Counted from the stretch's first letter, positions 28,263-41,063 are shown. The stretch is DNA of 64,000 nucleotides from Vibrio zhanjiangensis (GCF_030161235.1 NZ_BSPW01000077.1:62001-126000), one strand, 5' to 3'. Numbers and translations: made by a program. Notes: generated by a model not told the origin, from the letters alone.

Positions 28263-30461
28263 TTACAACGCACGGTACTTTTCTCTCAATCTTTGGCGAA
28301 TCCACTCAGCTAACGAGTTCACGACAAAAGTGAACACCAACAAAATCAACGCGGCTAAAAATAGAACTCTAAAATGTGAACTCCCAACCTCAGATTCTGG
28401 CATTTCAACAGCAATAGTGGCAGATAAAGTGCGCATCCCTTCTAGAATATTCCAATCCAAAATTGGAGTATTACCCGTTGCCATAAGCACTATCATAGTC
28501 TCACCAACGGCTCTACCCAGTCCCATCATAACTGCCGAGAAAATTCCCGGGCTGGCGGTGAGCAACACAACATGAGTAAGGGTTTGCCAGGGTGTCGCAC
28601 CTAATGCCAGAGAACCGTCGGACAAATGTTTAGGCACAGAAAAAATCGCATCTTCCGCAATAGTGAAAATCGTTGGAATAACAGCAAACCCCATAGCAAA
28701 ACCAACCACTAAGGCATTTCTTTGATCAAAGCCAATCCCCTGCTCCGCTAGATAAGCTCGTATATCGCCATCAAATAACCACCACTCCAAGTTTTCACTT
28801 TGACTCCAGATCACGGCGGTAAAAGCGATCAATAGCGGCATGAGCACTACCACATGCAAACCACTAGGTAATCTTGCACTCCAGCGATAAGGAATCACAT
28901 TCCAGAGTCCACCGATAACTAAAATTGAAAACGGTAACAAAATTATCAGAGCGACTACAGAAGCAAGATGACTTTCGACAAGAGGCGCAAACCAAAGACC
29001 AGCGAGAAAACCGATAATCACCGTTGGCAACGCCTCCATTAACTCAATCGAAGGTTTCACCACTCTACGCATATTGGGCGTCATAAAATACGCGGTATAG
29101 ATAGCCCCAAAAATTGAAATCGGGACAGCAAACATCATCGCGAAAGCTGCTGCTTTGAGGGTACCAAAAGCAAGAGGGACTAAACTAAACTTGGCTTCAA
29201 ACTCATCATCCGCAGACGACGTTTGCCAAACATAGTCTGGTTGTGAATAACTTTCATACCAAACTTTTTGCCAAAGTGATGACCAAGAAATTTCAGGAAA
29301 GGGATTATCGACGTAAGCCACATTCAACTGAGAATCAGATAAAGTTAACAAGTAATTTTCATTATTGGACATTGCAGCAAGTTGAGGAGCTTTGTCAAAA
29401 ACTCTCTGAAAAATGGTCAACTTTTCACTGGTCGTATAATGACTTTGTACTGTTCCATTGGTGTAAAAGCTGTAAAACCCTTTACGATAAGTGTCCGCTA
29501 ACAAAAGTTCTAGTTGAGGCGCAAGTTGGAAATTACGAATATGCGTCAAAAGTCGCTTGCCATCGCGCAATGTATCAAACCATTGCGAAACCAAACCATT
29601 TTGATAACTAACCAGTAAAGAATAGCCACCAGATAAAAGCGTTATGTTACTAACCTCTGCGCCATTTTTATCAAGGCTAAGGTCAACCCTTTCCCGAACA
29701 CTGAAATCGGTTGCTCTCTTTTGGGCGATAATGAGTTCGGAGCCACGACGAAGATATAACGTATCCCCATCAGGTGTGATAACAAGTTGGTCTAGGCGGT
29801 GAAAAGGCTGCGAGAATTCAAATTCTTGCTCATTTTTGTTGACATCTTGCCATAGAATACGTACCCGATGGTCATCATAATACCCCACCAAAGTCACTCC
29901 AGAATTTATTGCATAATCAAAGGAAGTCAAAGTGGCCTTTGTATCAGTTTGTAGATTAAAAGGCAGAGATAAACGGTCTATTGTCGGCGAAAATGCGTCT
30001 TTCTTCAGCTTAAGATCACTGTTCTTACTCGGTTTGTACAGTAATACTTCACCGTTTGATTTTGCTGCTCCTAACCATTGATGTGAAAAACCGTTAGAAC
30101 GATGCAAGTTATAGTCTTTTCCTAGCTTAATCGTGCCGGTTGGAGACACACTGCTTTGCTTCAGGGACCAAAAATCGACATATCCTAACTCGGATATTAC
30201 AAAAGCACTTTCTCCGTTATCATCAATACCGATAACAACCGGTTTTTCGGTTGTTATCGACTTTATCGATACATTAGGCGTCAACTTTGCGTCAGAAAAT
30301 AATGGTAACACCGCAGAAAACAGATAAACAAAGAGCAAAACAAGAGCCGCTAAAACAGCAATTCCTCCTGTTGATACGAACCAACGAGCAAAACGATCTT
30401 TAATTAATCGCTTACGATCACGTTCTCGCAATGCAAAGTCCGCTTTGTCCATTTCACTCAC
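28263..30461 (-). CDS. pstC: Phosphate ABC transporter permease PstC (long form)
   Basis: Inner-membrane permease of PstSCAB and first gene of pstC-pstA-pstB-phoU. At 732 residues it is more than twice E. coli PstC (319). After an N-terminal helix (about 30-53) comes a periplasmic region to about residue 425 with repeated beta-rich, WD/propeller-like segments (for example SELGYVDFWSLKQ and LLVSYQNGLVSQWFD). The permease core from about 430 has LSDGSLALGATPWQTLTHVVLLTASPGIFSA as the ATPase-coupling loop. A Pho box with a well placed -10 precedes it. Confidence 0.95.
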   Translation of the reverse strand: MSEMDKADFALRERDRKRLIKDRFARWFVSTGGIAVLAALVLLFVYLFSAVLPLFSDAKLTPNVSIKSITTEKPVVIGIDDNGESAFVISELGYVDFWSLKQSSVSPTGTIKLGKDYNLHRSNGFSHQWLGAAKSNGEVLLYKPSKNSDLKLKKDAFSPTIDRLSLPFNLQTDTKATLTSFDYAINSGVTLVGYYDDHRVRILWQDVNKNEQEFEFSQPFHRLDQLVITPDGDTLYLRRGSELIIAQKRATDFSVRERVDLSLDKNGAEVSNITLLSGGYSLLVSYQNGLVSQWFDTLRDGKRLLTHIRNFQLAPQLELLLADTYRKGFYSFYTNGTVQSHYTTSEKLTIFQRVFDKAPQLAAMSNNENYLLTLSDSQLNVAYVDNPFPEISWSSLWQKVWYESYSQPDYVWQTSSADDEFEAKFSLVPLAFGTLKAAAFAMMFAVPISIFGAIYTAYFMTPNMRRVVKPSIELMEALPTVIIGFLAGLWFAPLVESHLASVVALIILLPFSILVIGGLWNVIPYRWSARLPSGLHVVVLMPLLIAFTAVIWSQSENLEWWLFDGDIRAYLAEQGIGFDQRNALVVGFAMGFAVIPTIFTIAEDAIFSVPKHLSDGSLALGATPWQTLTHVVLLTASPGIFSAVMMGLGRAVGETMIVLMATGNTPILDWNILEGMRTLSATIAVEMPESEVGSSHFRVLFLAALILLVFTFVVNSLAEWIRQRLREKYRAL

Positions 30462-30483
30462 TTATTTAGACGTCCCCATAGGT

Positions 30484-30517
30484 ATAATATTTCGATTAGA
30501 TGACAATTATATTACAT
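30484..30517 (-). promoter_or_regulatory. Pho box and -10 element of pstC
   Basis: On the minus strand, ATGTAATATAATTGTCAT (30517-30500) matches the PhoB site as two 7-mers with a 4-bp spacer, the second being near-perfect TTGTCAT. Exactly 10 nt further lies -10 TATTAT (30489-30484). The box replaces the -35, as in known PhoB promoters. It lies 39-56 nt before the pstC ATG. Confidence 0.82.
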
Positions 30518-30643
30518 AGAGAATAAAACAACTAAAAACAATGTATTAGGTCAATTAAGGTCTGCTTTTCACACCTTAAGTTGCACTCCCTATGAGTATG
30601 ACTCCATTACTCAACTTCGTCAGTCAAGTTAATAGGAAAAATA

Positions 30644-32755
30644 ATGAGCACAGAAAAGCTGTATATTGAAAAGGAACTCAGTTGGCTTTCTTTCAATGAA
30701 CGTGTTTTACAAGAAGCGGGAGACAAAAAAGTTCCACTCATTGAACGGATACGATTTCTCGGTATCTTTTCCAATAACTTAGACGAATTTTACAAAGTGC
30801 GCTTTGCTGATGTTAAGAGACGCATCTTAATCAACCAAGAACGCGGGGGCAATGACAATTCAAAGCACTTGTTAAGTAAAATGCAGAGTAAAGCGCTCAA
30901 GCTCAACGATAAATTTGATGAACTCTACTCAGAACTGATCCGTGAAATGGCACGCAGACAAATTTTCCTTGTCAATGAAACTCAGCTCAACGAAGCTCAG
31001 GAAATTTGGGTAAAAGACTACTTTCGTAAGCAGGTACAACCGCACATAACGCCGCTTCTACTAAGAGAAGACATTGATGTGCTTGAATTTCTCAAAGATG
31101 AATACACATATCTTGCGATTGACCTCAAACAAGACAATGATAGCCAATATGCCCTGATCGAAATCCCAACAAGCCACTTGCCGAGGTTTGTTATGGTACC
31201 AGAACACAAAGCCAGAGGCCGAAAAACCATTATCCTTTTGGATAACATCATCAGATACTGTCTTGACGAATTATTTTATGGCTTCTTCGACTACGATGAG
31301 CTTACAGGCTACGCAATGAAAATGACTCGAGATTCTGAGTATGACCTCAGTCATGAGGTTGAGCATAGTTTGCTAGAGCAAATGTCGGAAGGCGTGAGTC
31401 AACGCCTCACAGCAATGCCAGTGCGTTTTATCTATGAGATGGGCATGCCTGAGCCGATGCTGGCATTTTTGTGCGACAAGCTAAGAATCTCCAATTACGA
31501 TAGTCTGATACCTGGTGGGAGATACCATAATTTTAAAGATTTTATCGAGTTTCCAAATGTGGGTAGAGATTACCTAGAAAACCGCCCACTCCCCCCACTC
31601 CAGTGTTCAGAATTTGATGGATATGCCAACAAGTTTGATGCGATTAAGCAACAAGATATCTTGCTTTATTTTCCCTACCATACATTTGAACATATCACTG
31701 AACTCGTGCGTCAAGCTTCATTCGACCCCAAGGTATTGAGTATCAAAATCAATATTTATCGGGTGGCTAAAGATTCTCGTCTCATGAACTCTCTAATTGA
31801 TGCCGTCCATAATGGTAAACAAGTGACCGTGGTCGTTGAATTGCAAGCTCGCTTTGACGAAGAAGCGAATATTGAGTGGTCCAAAGTGCTAACCGAGGCT
31901 GGAGTTAGAGTTCTTTTTGGCACTCCCGGATTGAAAATTCACTCTAAATTGCTGCTTATTGGGCGCAGAGAAAATCATCGTATTGTTCGCTACGCCCATA
32001 TAGGAACGGGGAATTTTCACGAAAAAACGGCTCGTATTTATACGGATTTCTCACTATTAACTGCCGATCCTCAAATTACTTATGAAGTACAAAATGTCTT
32101 CGCTTACATTGAGAATCCTTATCGCCCTGTCAAATTTGAACATCTTATTGTATCTCCTCGAAACTCTAGAATAAAACTTCATCAACTCATCAACGAAGAA
32201 ATTGCCAATGCGAATGCGGGTAAGCGAGCAGCTATCACATTAAAAATTAACAACTTAGTCGACAAGAACTTAATTAATAAGCTTTATGAAGCAAGTTGCG
32301 CTGGTGTCAAAATTAAAATGGTTATTCGAGGTATGTGCTCTTTAGTACCAGGTATCAAAGGCGTTAGCGAGAATATTCGGATCATTAGTATCGTTGATCG
32401 TTTTTTAGAACACCCTAGGATATTAATTTTCCACAATAATGGTTCACACAAAGTCTATATTTCGTCAGCCGATTGGATGACCCGCAACATAGATTATCGA
32501 ATTGAAGTCGCCGCTCCTATCCGTGATCCTAGACTCAAACGTCGTATTATCGATATCATCAATATCCATTTTACTGATACAGTCAAGGCTCGCTTGATCG
32601 ATAAAGAAATGAGTAACAAGTATGTTGCTCGTGGTAATCGAAAGAAAATTCGCTCACAAATCGCCATATACGACTATCTTAAAGAGATAGAAAAACAGAC
32701 CAGAAAACGCACAGAGCAGCCTCTTATACATGACCAAATCTTCGCAAATTCGTGA
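30644..32755 (+). CDS. ppk1: Polyphosphate kinase 1
   Basis: PPK1 makes long-chain polyphosphate from ATP, reversibly, at the inner membrane. The protein is 703 residues (E. coli 688). The N-terminal domain begins [19 protein letters not shown] and includes [12 protein letters not shown]. The catalytic phospholipase-D-like half has the autophosphorylated histidine in [22 protein letters not shown] (near residue 450) and a second His in the [18 protein letters not shown] region. It is divergent from pstC across 182 bp, and overlaps ppx by 26 nt at its 3' end. Confidence 0.98.
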   Translation: MSTEKLYIEKELSWLSFNERVLQEAGDKKVPLIERIRFLGIFSNNLDEFYKVRFADVKRRILINQERGGNDNSKHLLSKMQSKALKLNDKFDELYSELIREMARRQIFLVNETQLNEAQEIWVKDYFRKQVQPHITPLLLREDIDVLEFLKDEYTYLAIDLKQDNDSQYALIEIPTSHLPRFVMVPEHKARGRKTIILLDNIIRYCLDELFYGFFDYDELTGYAMKMTRDSEYDLSHEVEHSLLEQMSEGVSQRLTAMPVRFIYEMGMPEPMLAFLCDKLRISNYDSLIPGGRYHNFKDFIEFPNVGRDYLENRPLPPLQCSEFDGYANKFDAIKQQDILLYFPYHTFEHITELVRQASFDPKVLSIKINIYRVAKDSRLMNSLIDAVHNGKQVTVVVELQARFDEEANIEWSKVLTEAGVRVLFGTPGLKIHSKLLLIGRRENHRIVRYAHIGTGNFHEKTARIYTDFSLLTADPQITYEVQNVFAYIENPYRPVKFEHLIVSPRNSRIKLHQLINEEIANANAGKRAAITLKINNLVDKNLINKLYEASCAGVKIKMVIRGMCSLVPGIKGVSENIRIISIVDRFLEHPRILIFHNNGSHKVYISSADWMTRNIDYRIEVAAPIRDPRLKRRIIDIINIHFTDTVKARLIDKEMSNKYVARGNRKKIRSQIAIYDYLKEIEKQTRKRTEQPLIHDQIFANS

Positions 32756-34229
32756 CATAGCCGCCATCGACCTTGGTTCAAATAGCTTCCATATGGTGGT
32801 CGCTCGGGTTGTCGATCAGGGATTGCAAATGATCAGTCGACATAGGCAAAGAGTGAGGTTAGGCGCAGGCCTAAAGGGACAGAAATACCTTGATGACGAC
32901 GCTATTGAAAGGGGTTTGGAATGTCTGGCCATGTTTGCGGAAAGGCTACAAGACTTTGAGCAAGATAGTGTACGTATTGCAGCAACGCACACCTTACGCC
33001 AAGCAAGTAACGCACATATTTTCCTATTGCGCGCTAGAGAAGTCATGCCCTTTCCTATCGAAATCATTCCGGGGGTCGAAGAAGCGCGATTAATTTATCT
33101 AGGCGTGGCTCATACCCAACCAGAATCAGATTCAAAACTTGTGGTAGATATTGGCGGGGGCAGCACAGAAATCATCATAGGAAGCGGCTTTGAGCCCGAA
33201 CTGGTCAATAGTAAGCAAATGGGCTGCGTTAGCTATACACAACAATATTTTGCCAAAGATAAAATCTCACCCAAACACTTTGCCAAAGCCATATTAGCCG
33301 CTGAGCAAAAGATGGAGTCCATTGCCTATCACTACAAAAAAAAAGGCTGGGATATCGCTTTTGGTTCTTCAGGAACCATCAAAACTATCCGAGATGTTCT
33401 AGTAGGTATGGGTTATGAAGATGGACTGATCACCTCAAAGCGGTTGGATAAACTCATTAATACTCTATGTCAATGGCACAGTGTGGATGAAATCTCTCTC
33501 TCTGGATTAACCTCTGAGCGTCAGCCTGTTTTCCCCGCTGGGGTGGCGATTTTAACTGCTGTGCTAGCAAGTCTTAAAGTCGATGAGATGCATGTGTCTG
33601 AAGGTGCGCTGAGAGAAGGACTTCTTTTTCAAATGGAAGAGAGTTTTCAGCGCTCAGATATTCGAATGAGAACTACGGAGAACCTTGCCAGCAAACACGC
33701 AGTGGACTTAGAACATGCCGAGAAAATCAAAAAGCAAGCCACTCACTTCCTACAACAAATACATAACGAACTCGGTATAAAAAAACAATCTGAGCTATTC
33801 GACTTACTTGAATGGGGAGCATTACTCCATGAAGTCGGCTTGAGTATCAGTTTGCAAGGTTTTCATCGTCACTCAGCCTACATACTGAGGCATACCTTTA
33901 TGCCCGGCTTTAATCGTGAACAACAAACCGTGCTCGCAACCCTAGTACGCTTTCAACGAAAATCACTTAAGCTACACGAAATGGAAGAGCTCACGCTATT
34001 TAAAAAGAAACACATCATTAGTTTAATCCGTATATTACGCCTAGCTATTTTGCTCCACGGTCAACGAAACAATGAACCATTACCTTCATTGGAACTCTGT
34101 ATTGACGGGCCTCAATGGAGTTTAGTGTCGCAAGACAAAGCTTGGTTGGAAAGCAACAAGCTCTTACACGCCGATCTGACTACAGAGCAAAAATATTGGC
34201 GTAATGCTGGCTGGGATCTCCACTTCTAA
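32730..34229 (+). CDS. ppx: Exopolyphosphatase
   Basis: Ppx/GppA-family enzyme that removes terminal phosphates from polyphosphate. The protein is 499 residues (E. coli 513). N-terminal ASKHA domains: [16 protein letters not shown] (residues 13-28), [25 protein letters not shown] with the catalytic-type Glu, and [14 protein letters not shown]. The C-terminal part is an HD-like helical domain ([27 protein letters not shown]). The start ATG lies inside the end of ppk, and the family-aligned IDLGSN is reached only from this start, so the 26-nt overlap is real. Confidence 0.97.
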   Translation: MTKSSQIRDIAAIDLGSNSFHMVVARVVDQGLQMISRHRQRVRLGAGLKGQKYLDDDAIERGLECLAMFAERLQDFEQDSVRIAATHTLRQASNAHIFLLRAREVMPFPIEIIPGVEEARLIYLGVAHTQPESDSKLVVDIGGGSTEIIIGSGFEPELVNSKQMGCVSYTQQYFAKDKISPKHFAKAILAAEQKMESIAYHYKKKGWDIAFGSSGTIKTIRDVLVGMGYEDGLITSKRLDKLINTLCQWHSVDEISLSGLTSERQPVFPAGVAILTAVLASLKVDEMHVSEGALREGLLFQMEESFQRSDIRMRTTENLASKHAVDLEHAEKIKKQATHFLQQIHNELGIKKQSELFDLLEWGALLHEVGLSISLQGFHRHSAYILRHTFMPGFNREQQTVLATLVRFQRKSLKLHEMEELTLFKKKHIISLIRILRLAILLHGQRNNEPLPSLELCIDGPQWSLVSQDKAWLESNKLLHADLTTEQKYWRNAGWDLHF

Positions 34230-34255
34230 TTTTAGTTAACTCTAAACGGAGCTAG

Positions 34256-35218
34256 CTAATTTTCAGCCAAGCCAACTTTGTTTAATTCGTGAGCTGCCAT
34301 ATCCACAGACACAGGAACATACCCCGCTTTTGCTACTATGCTTTGCCCTTGCTCTGAATATATAAACAGCACAAACTCTTTCATCAGGCTAGACAGCGGT
34401 TTGGCTGGGTTTTTATTGACGTAAAGATAAAGTGGTCTTGATAAAGGATATCGTCCTGACAAAATGTTACTTTCACTTGGATAAATGTAGTCTTTACCTT
34501 GTCTTGCAATAGGGACTAGCCTAGCTCCTGACACTTGGTAACCAACCCCCGAATACCCCATCGTATTGATGGAAGAAGAAACAGCCTGAACGACCGAAGC
34601 AGAACCTGGCTGTTCATTGACATTAGCTCTGAAATCTCCACCACACAGGGCACTTTTTTTAAAATATCCATAAGTGCCGGACACTGAATTTCGACCAAAC
34701 AGCTGTATCCCTCGCTTTGCCCATTGGTAATCAAGTCCTAGCTCAGCCCAAGTCGAAACTGGCCGTTTCGCCCCACAGCGAAAAGTGGCTGAAAAAACAC
34801 TGTCGAGCTGCAAAAAATTGAGACCATCGACCGGATTATCCCTATGAACAAAAATACCCACAGCATCAATAGCAATGCGCAGCTCTGTCGGCTTATAACC
34901 ATACGCCCGCACAAAAGCCTCAATTTCACGCTGACGCATAGGGCGGCTCATTGGACCAAACTGTGCAGTGCCTTCAGTGAGTGCTGGCGGCGCGGTTGAT
35001 GAACCTGAAGCTTGCACTTCACCGTCTACCGCTGGATATAAATGTTTAAACTCTTCAACCCAAAGTGTCGTGATACCCGCTAATGTATCCGAACCAACAG
35101 TCGTCAAACTGCCGCTCAAGTTAGCCACCTTTCGATAAGGTTGATGGTTTACTTCAATCTCTTGGGCATACGCGAAACAACAGGTAACAAAAAGAGTAAA
35201 GAACGCAAAAAATCTCAT
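34256..35218 (-). CDS. pstS: PstS-like phosphate-binding protein
   Basis: Periplasmic substrate-binding protein of the PstS family, 320 residues with a cleavable signal ([19 protein letters not shown]). Features of the phosphate site are visible: [12 protein letters not shown] near residue 40, [26 protein letters not shown], and [20 protein letters not shown]. It overlaps the phoR stop by 4 nt, so it is the third gene of phoB-phoR-pstS. It most likely feeds the PstCAB permease encoded 4 kb away. A separate paralogue elsewhere in the genome cannot be excluded. Confidence 0.88.
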   Translation of the reverse strand: MRFFAFFTLFVTCCFAYAQEIEVNHQPYRKVANLSGSLTTVGSDTLAGITTLWVEEFKHLYPAVDGEVQASGSSTAPPALTEGTAQFGPMSRPMRQREIEAFVRAYGYKPTELRIAIDAVGIFVHRDNPVDGLNFLQLDSVFSATFRCGAKRPVSTWAELGLDYQWAKRGIQLFGRNSVSGTYGYFKKSALCGGDFRANVNEQPGSASVVQAVSSSINTMGYSGVGYQVSGARLVPIARQGKDYIYPSESNILSGRYPLSRPLYLYVNKNPAKPLSSLMKEFVLFIYSEQGQSIVAKAGYVPVSVDMAAHELNKVGLAEN

Positions 35219-36516
35219 CCGTGCACCACGAAACGTGATGGCAAAATAAACGAAAACTTACTGCCAACGCCCACTTCAGATTGAACATTCAAATGGGAAT
35301 CATGATGGCTCAAAGCATGTTTAACAATTGCCAGTCCAAGGCCACTCCCTCCTGTGTCTCTTGAACGCGCTTTGTCTACTCGATAAAATCGTTCAGTCAA
35401 TCTATGCAAATGTTGAGGTTCGATACCTTCACCACTGTCTTCGACTTCTAAACACGCACCTTGACCAGAACGATACCAACGCACCTTTACATCGGCTCCT
35501 GCTGGCGTGTACTTGACAGCGTTGTACACCAGATTGGAAATCGCACTACGCAATTGATCTTCATCACCAAGCACTAGTAGTTCTTTATCAACCTCAAAAC
35601 AAAGTTGATGTTGCTGGTCGCCACTCAAGCTCTGAGCTTCTTTTTCAAGTACCTCTAGCATGGCTGGAACATCAACCACCTCTTCCAATTCATGCATAGG
35701 TGCGGCTTCAATTTTGGATAGAGTCAATAACTGATTCACCAACCCATTCATCCGATTCAACTGCTCTGTCATCACTCCATGTGCCTTAGACCACATAGGC
35801 CCTACAACCATATCTGGATCTTCTGTCATTTCCAGATAGCCTTGCAACACCGTCATTGGCGTCCGAAGTTCATGGGAAACATTGGCAAAGAAATTACGTC
35901 TCATGCCTTCCAGTTGCTTAACTTGGGAGACATCACGAACCACCATTAAGTGCTCGCCTTCGGTATAAGGTACAATACGAAGTTCAAGCATGCGTTCAAC
36001 ATTTAATGGTGAGCGCATCTCTAAAGGCTGAGAAAAGTCTTTCTTACTAAGATATTTAATAAAATCTGGTGTGCGAAGTAGATTGGATATGGGCTGACCT
36101 GCATCATCTGGCCATCGAAAACCAAGCAAATGCTGAGCGAGTTTGTTACACCACACAATATTGCCTTCACTGCGAAACACGACGGCTCCATCAGGCAATG
36201 ATTCCGCGCCATTACGGAAGCGGCGGATAAGGCTACTTAATTCTTTTCGTTTATTACGCTGACGCTGCTGAAGTCGATAGATACCATTAAATATGGATTC
36301 CCAATGGCCAGTGCCGGAAGGTGGCGTTAACCTTTTTTCGTCCCATAACCACCCAGAAAGGCGCATCTGATTGTGCAAGTGCCAAATCAACTGTAATACC
36401 GTAGCCGCTAAAAGCAGCCACGACATATGGCCAAAAATCCATCCGATAGTCACCCAAGGGGTGTAAAAAAAAACCAGCTCTTTGGCTAGCTTTTTCCACG
36501 TTAACCGTTCAACCAC
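35215..36516 (-). CDS. phoR: Phosphate regulon sensor histidine kinase PhoR
   Basis: Sensor kinase for PhoB that reads phosphate status through PstSCAB and PhoU. The protein is 433 residues (E. coli 431). Two close N-terminal membrane helices (about 13-45) without a real periplasmic domain, a PAS domain at about 95-190 ([26 protein letters not shown]), HisKA with the phosphoacceptor in [15 protein letters not shown], and an HATPase domain with N box ([12 protein letters not shown]), DSGEGI and [12 protein letters not shown]. It follows phoB by 26 nt. Confidence 0.97.
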   Translation of the reverse strand: MVERLTWKKLAKELVFFYTPWVTIGWIFGHMSWLLLAATVLQLIWHLHNQMRLSGWLWDEKRLTPPSGTGHWESIFNGIYRLQQRQRNKRKELSSLIRRFRNGAESLPDGAVVFRSEGNIVWCNKLAQHLLGFRWPDDAGQPISNLLRTPDFIKYLSKKDFSQPLEMRSPLNVERMLELRIVPYTEGEHLMVVRDVSQVKQLEGMRRNFFANVSHELRTPMTVLQGYLEMTEDPDMVVGPMWSKAHGVMTEQLNRMNGLVNQLLTLSKIEAAPMHELEEVVDVPAMLEVLEKEAQSLSGDQQHQLCFEVDKELLVLGDEDQLRSAISNLVYNAVKYTPAGADVKVRWYRSGQGACLEVEDSGEGIEPQHLHRLTERFYRVDKARSRDTGGSGLGLAIVKHALSHHDSHLNVQSEVGVGSKFSFILPSRFVVHG

Positions 36517-36542
36517 TTACCTCTCCTGATGGCAAACTTAGA

Positions 36543-37232
36543 TCAGGCTTTAGTCGAAAAGCGATAGCCTGCACCACGCACTGTTTGGACTAATCTATCG
36601 TGACCTGCCCCCTCAAGTGCTTTCCTTAAGCGGCGAATATGCACATCTACCGTGCGATCTTCAACATACACATTGGTGCCCCAAACATTGTTCAGTAACT
36701 GCTCACGGCTATATACTCGTTCTTGATGCGTCATAAAAAAATGCAGCATCTTGAACTCTGTCGGCCCCATTTCTAGAGGTTGGTCATTTGCGGTTACTCG
36801 ATGAGACACTGGGTCAAGTCTCAATCCTTGCACATCAATGACATCTTCCAATGCCGTTGGTGTGACACGACGAATTACCGCTTTTAGGCGTGCAACCAAC
36901 TCTTTAGGTGAAAATGGTTTAGTGATGTAATCATCTGCACCAACTTCTAAACCGCGAACTTTATCTTCCTCTTCACCACGAGCGGTAAGCATTACCACTG
37001 GGATATTACGAGTCAGCTCTTCGCGTTTCATGTGTTTGATAAAGTTAATTCCACTACCACCAGGCAACATCCAGTCTAGAAGAACCAAGTCAGGGAAAGG
37101 TTCTGCAAGCTTGGTTACTGCGCTGTCATAATCTTCCGCTTCAACCGCATTGTAACCTTTTTGTTCGAGGACAAAGCATAGCATTTCGCGAATTGGCGCT
37201 TCATCTTCAACAACAAGAATCCTTCTCGACAT
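36543..37232 (-). CDS. phoB: Phosphate regulon response regulator PhoB
   Basis: OmpR-type response regulator that activates Pho genes. The protein is 229 residues, the same as E. coli. The receiver domain (1-120) has the acidic pocket VVEDEAPI, the phosphorylated Asp53 ([11 protein letters not shown]), Thr and Lys in MLTARGEE and [10 protein letters not shown]. The C-terminal winged helix (about 130-226) has [22 protein letters not shown] and [13 protein letters not shown]. Its own promoter has a Pho box, giving positive autoregulation. Confidence 0.98.
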   Translation of the reverse strand: MSRRILVVEDEAPIREMLCFVLEQKGYNAVEAEDYDSAVTKLAEPFPDLVLLDWMLPGGSGINFIKHMKREELTRNIPVVMLTARGEEEDKVRGLEVGADDYITKPFSPKELVARLKAVIRRVTPTALEDVIDVQGLRLDPVSHRVTANDQPLEMGPTEFKMLHFFMTHQERVYSREQLLNNVWGTNVYVEDRTVDVHIRRLRKALEGAGHDRLVQTVRGAGYRFSTKA

Positions 37233-37282
37233 AATTGAATAACCTTTAAGTAAGTGAAATTTAATTGTGCATTGACCAAGGC

Positions 37283-37316
37283 ATTATCACTATCAATTAT
37301 GACACTTTTGTGACCA
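37283..37316 (-). promoter_or_regulatory. Pho box and -10 element of phoB
   Basis: On the minus strand, TGGTCACAAAAGTGTCAT (37316-37299) fits two PhoB 7-mers with a 4-bp spacer. A -10 GATAAT (37288-37283) follows after exactly 10 nt, the same geometry as at pstC. It lies 67-84 nt before the phoB start. Confidence 0.8.
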
Positions 37317-37444
37317 TTGAAAACAAATTTTAATATAAGTTTCATCTTAATCATGAGCAGTTGCTATGGGACAAGCTCAGCAAAAGCCTTTATGATTGGC
37401 AGCCAAAGTTTAAGATCAACAGAGCCTAGGTATAGAGAAAGCAT

Positions 37445-38359
37445 ATGTGGTTTAAGAACTGTCTAGTTTACCGTTTTAATCGAGATATTAAATTCCAAGC
37501 AGATGAATTGGAAAAACAACTTGCTGAATTTCGTTTTACACCCTGTGGTAGTCAGGATAAACAGAAATTTGGTTGGGTGACAGCGCTGGGAAAACATGGA
37601 GATATGATGACCCATGTATCAGAAAATCGAATCCTGATCTGCGCAAAAAAAGAAGAGAAAATGCTACCCGCCTCTGTGATAAAAGACTCTCTCAGCGCCA
37701 AAGTAGAAGCGATCGAGACACAGGAAGGTAAACCTCTTAAGAAAAAGGAAAAAGATAATCTCAAGGAAGACATTATTATGGATTTGCTACCACGAGCGTT
37801 TAGCCGCAGTAGCCATACTTTTGTCCTTATTTTACCTAAAGAAGGCTTCATACTGGTCGATGCAAGCAGCTTCAAAAAAGCAGAAGAAGTATTGGCTCTG
37901 CTACGCAAAACCATGGGAAGTCTGCCGGTTGTTCCTGCCATTCCAGAAAAAGCATTAGCAACCACTCTCACTGAGTGGGTAAAAACGGGCAATACGCCAG
38001 TTGGCGTGGAAATGCTTGATGAAGCAGAATTGAAGTCCATTGCGGAAGAAGGCGGTGTCATTCGTTGCAAAAAACAGGAGCTCACCGCTGATGAAATTCG
38101 CAGCCATATTGAAGCAGACAAAGTCGTCACAAAACTCGCTCTATGGTGGCAAGAGCGTATAGAATTTCTTCTTGCTGAAGATGGCAGTATCAAACGTCTC
38201 AAGTTTTCAGATGAGCTAAAAGATCACAATGATGATATTCCAAGAGAAGATCAAGCCGCTCGATTCGACGCTGACTTCTCGCTAATGTGCGGTGAACTCA
38301 GCGCTTTTCTACCTAATTTATATGAATCTCTTGGTGGCTTGCCTCAAGCAAACGCATAA
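37445..38359 (+). CDS. rdgC: Recombination-associated protein RdgC
   Basis: RdgC is a ring-shaped nucleoid-associated DNA-binding protein that limits RecA loading. The protein is 304 residues (E. coli 303). Family landmarks: [13 protein letters not shown] start, [35 protein letters not shown] segment near residue 65, [17 protein letters not shown], and [30 protein letters not shown] near the C-terminus. It is divergent from phoB, as in E. coli-like neighbourhoods; no SOS box is visible. Confidence 0.97.
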   Translation: MWFKNCLVYRFNRDIKFQADELEKQLAEFRFTPCGSQDKQKFGWVTALGKHGDMMTHVSENRILICAKKEEKMLPASVIKDSLSAKVEAIETQEGKPLKKKEKDNLKEDIIMDLLPRAFSRSSHTFVLILPKEGFILVDASSFKKAEEVLALLRKTMGSLPVVPAIPEKALATTLTEWVKTGNTPVGVEMLDEAELKSIAEEGGVIRCKKQELTADEIRSHIEADKVVTKLALWWQERIEFLLAEDGSIKRLKFSDELKDHNDDIPREDQAARFDADFSLMCGELSAFLPNLYESLGGLPQANA

Positions 38360-38469
38360 GCGTATCTCGGGTGTTTAGCTATAGGTAAGCACCCTCCTTA
38401 AATTACCCTACTCACCCCATGGACTTTTTCCTAGTCACAAGTCACGTTTTAGCGTAAAATTTTCGCCCC

Positions 38470-38488
38470 AATTCCACCAGGTGGAATT
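38470..38488. promoter_or_regulatory. Perfect 19-bp palindrome upstream of trhP
   Basis: AATTCCACCAGGTGGAATT is a perfect 9-1-9 inverted repeat. A -10-like TAAAAT lies at 38455-38460, so the palindrome would start near +1 to +4. It could be an operator or a short 5' hairpin in the leader. It ends 34 nt before the ATG. Confidence 0.6.
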
Positions 38489-38522
38489 GACCTGACTTGA
38501 GATCAGACTAAGAGAATTAAAC

Positions 38523-40180
<1,658 letters not shown>

Positions 40181-40199
40181 GGCTATTTAAACAATAAGG

Positions 40200-40226
40200 T
40201 GCCACTCATGAGAGTGGCATTGTTTT
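40200..40226 (+). terminator. Terminator after trhP-yfhL
   Basis: Perfect 8-bp stem TGCCACTC/GAGTGGCA (40200-40207 and 40212-40219) with an ATGA loop, then TTGTTTT. It ends at the convergent mepA stop. Confidence 0.8.
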
Positions 40227-41063
40227 CTAAATACTTTTCAACATTTTCTGGCACGGAGCTGGCATCACTTTACGCTTCTTTTTACCCTTTGTTTGTGATA
40301 CTAGCGGCTTAGGTTGAGGTCGCCAACTGATTAGCTCAGCACCGCATCCATCCCCTTCAGGTGGTGCCGCTTGAGACTGGCACGCGTCACTTTCATAAGG
40401 ACATTTAAGCCTGACATGCATATGATAATGATGTCCCCACCAAGGCCTAACTTTTCTTAACCACTCACGCTGTCCCAATGCTTCTTCAGCACACAACTTT
40501 TCCTTAATCACAGGATGCACAAAGATACGTTCCACTTGCGTATCATATGCGGCCATCTTAATCAGCTCAAAATGGCGAGCATCCCAATTTTCTTTTAGCA
40601 TTCGATATTGTTTTATATTAACCACACTCATAGGAACAGGGTTTTGGAGCTGTTTATCTGACAGCCGTTCACGCGTGAGCCTAAGCCAGATATCAATGTC
40701 TAATCCTGTTTGATGGCTAGTATGTCCAGATGAAAAACGCCCTCCTTGGGGCAAAGACAAATCACCGACCAGTATATGCGTATTAAGATATTGCTCTGAC
40801 ATTTTGCCCAACCGCTGAACAAAACTCACTGCGCTAGGGTGGCCATAATATCTCTGGCGATGACTTCGCAACACCTGATAGCCTATTCCTTGAAGAGGAA
40901 GTGCGCTAGCGCCAGCCAAACAACCATTAGCATAACTTCCTATCGCTTGGGGTAAATGCTCTGATGGTGAACGAATTTGTTCCCAAGGACTGGCATTTAG
41001 CATACCCGCCACAAAGAATAACGCAGCGACAAGTAGTCTTTGCCAATGAACATACTCTGTCAT
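40227..41063 (-). CDS. mepA: Penicillin-insensitive murein endopeptidase MepA
   Basis: Periplasmic LAS-type zinc peptidase that cuts D-Ala-mDAP cross-links. The start is ATG 41063 (MTEYVHWQRLL), with GGGAG 5 nt upstream; an in-frame GTG at 41084 would place the RBS inside the gene. The protein is 278 residues (E. coli 274). A signal peptide ends near residue 24 (AGMLNAS). Zinc ligands sit in SSGHTSHQTGLDIDIWLRL and in WWGHHYHMHVRLKCP. Cysteines in the C-terminal half (about six) suit disulfides. Confidence 0.95.
   Translation of the reverse strand: MTEYVHWQRLLVAALFFVAGMLNASPWEQIRSPSEHLPQAIGSYANGCLAGASALPLQGIGYQVLRSHRQRYYGHPSAVSFVQRLGKMSEQYLNTHILVGDLSLPQGGRFSSGHTSHQTGLDIDIWLRLTRERLSDKQLQNPVPMSVVNIKQYRMLKENWDARHFELIKMAAYDTQVERIFVHPVIKEKLCAEEALGQREWLRKVRPWWGHHYHMHVRLKCPYESDACQSQAAPPEGDGCGAELISWRPQPKPLVSQTKGKKKRKVMPAPCQKMLKSI

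Noticed and set aside
37552..38202. A 216-codon open frame on the minus strand inside rdgC
   Set aside because: It is fully antisense to a well conserved rdgC, has Ser/Arg-rich composition typical of a shadow frame and matches no family.
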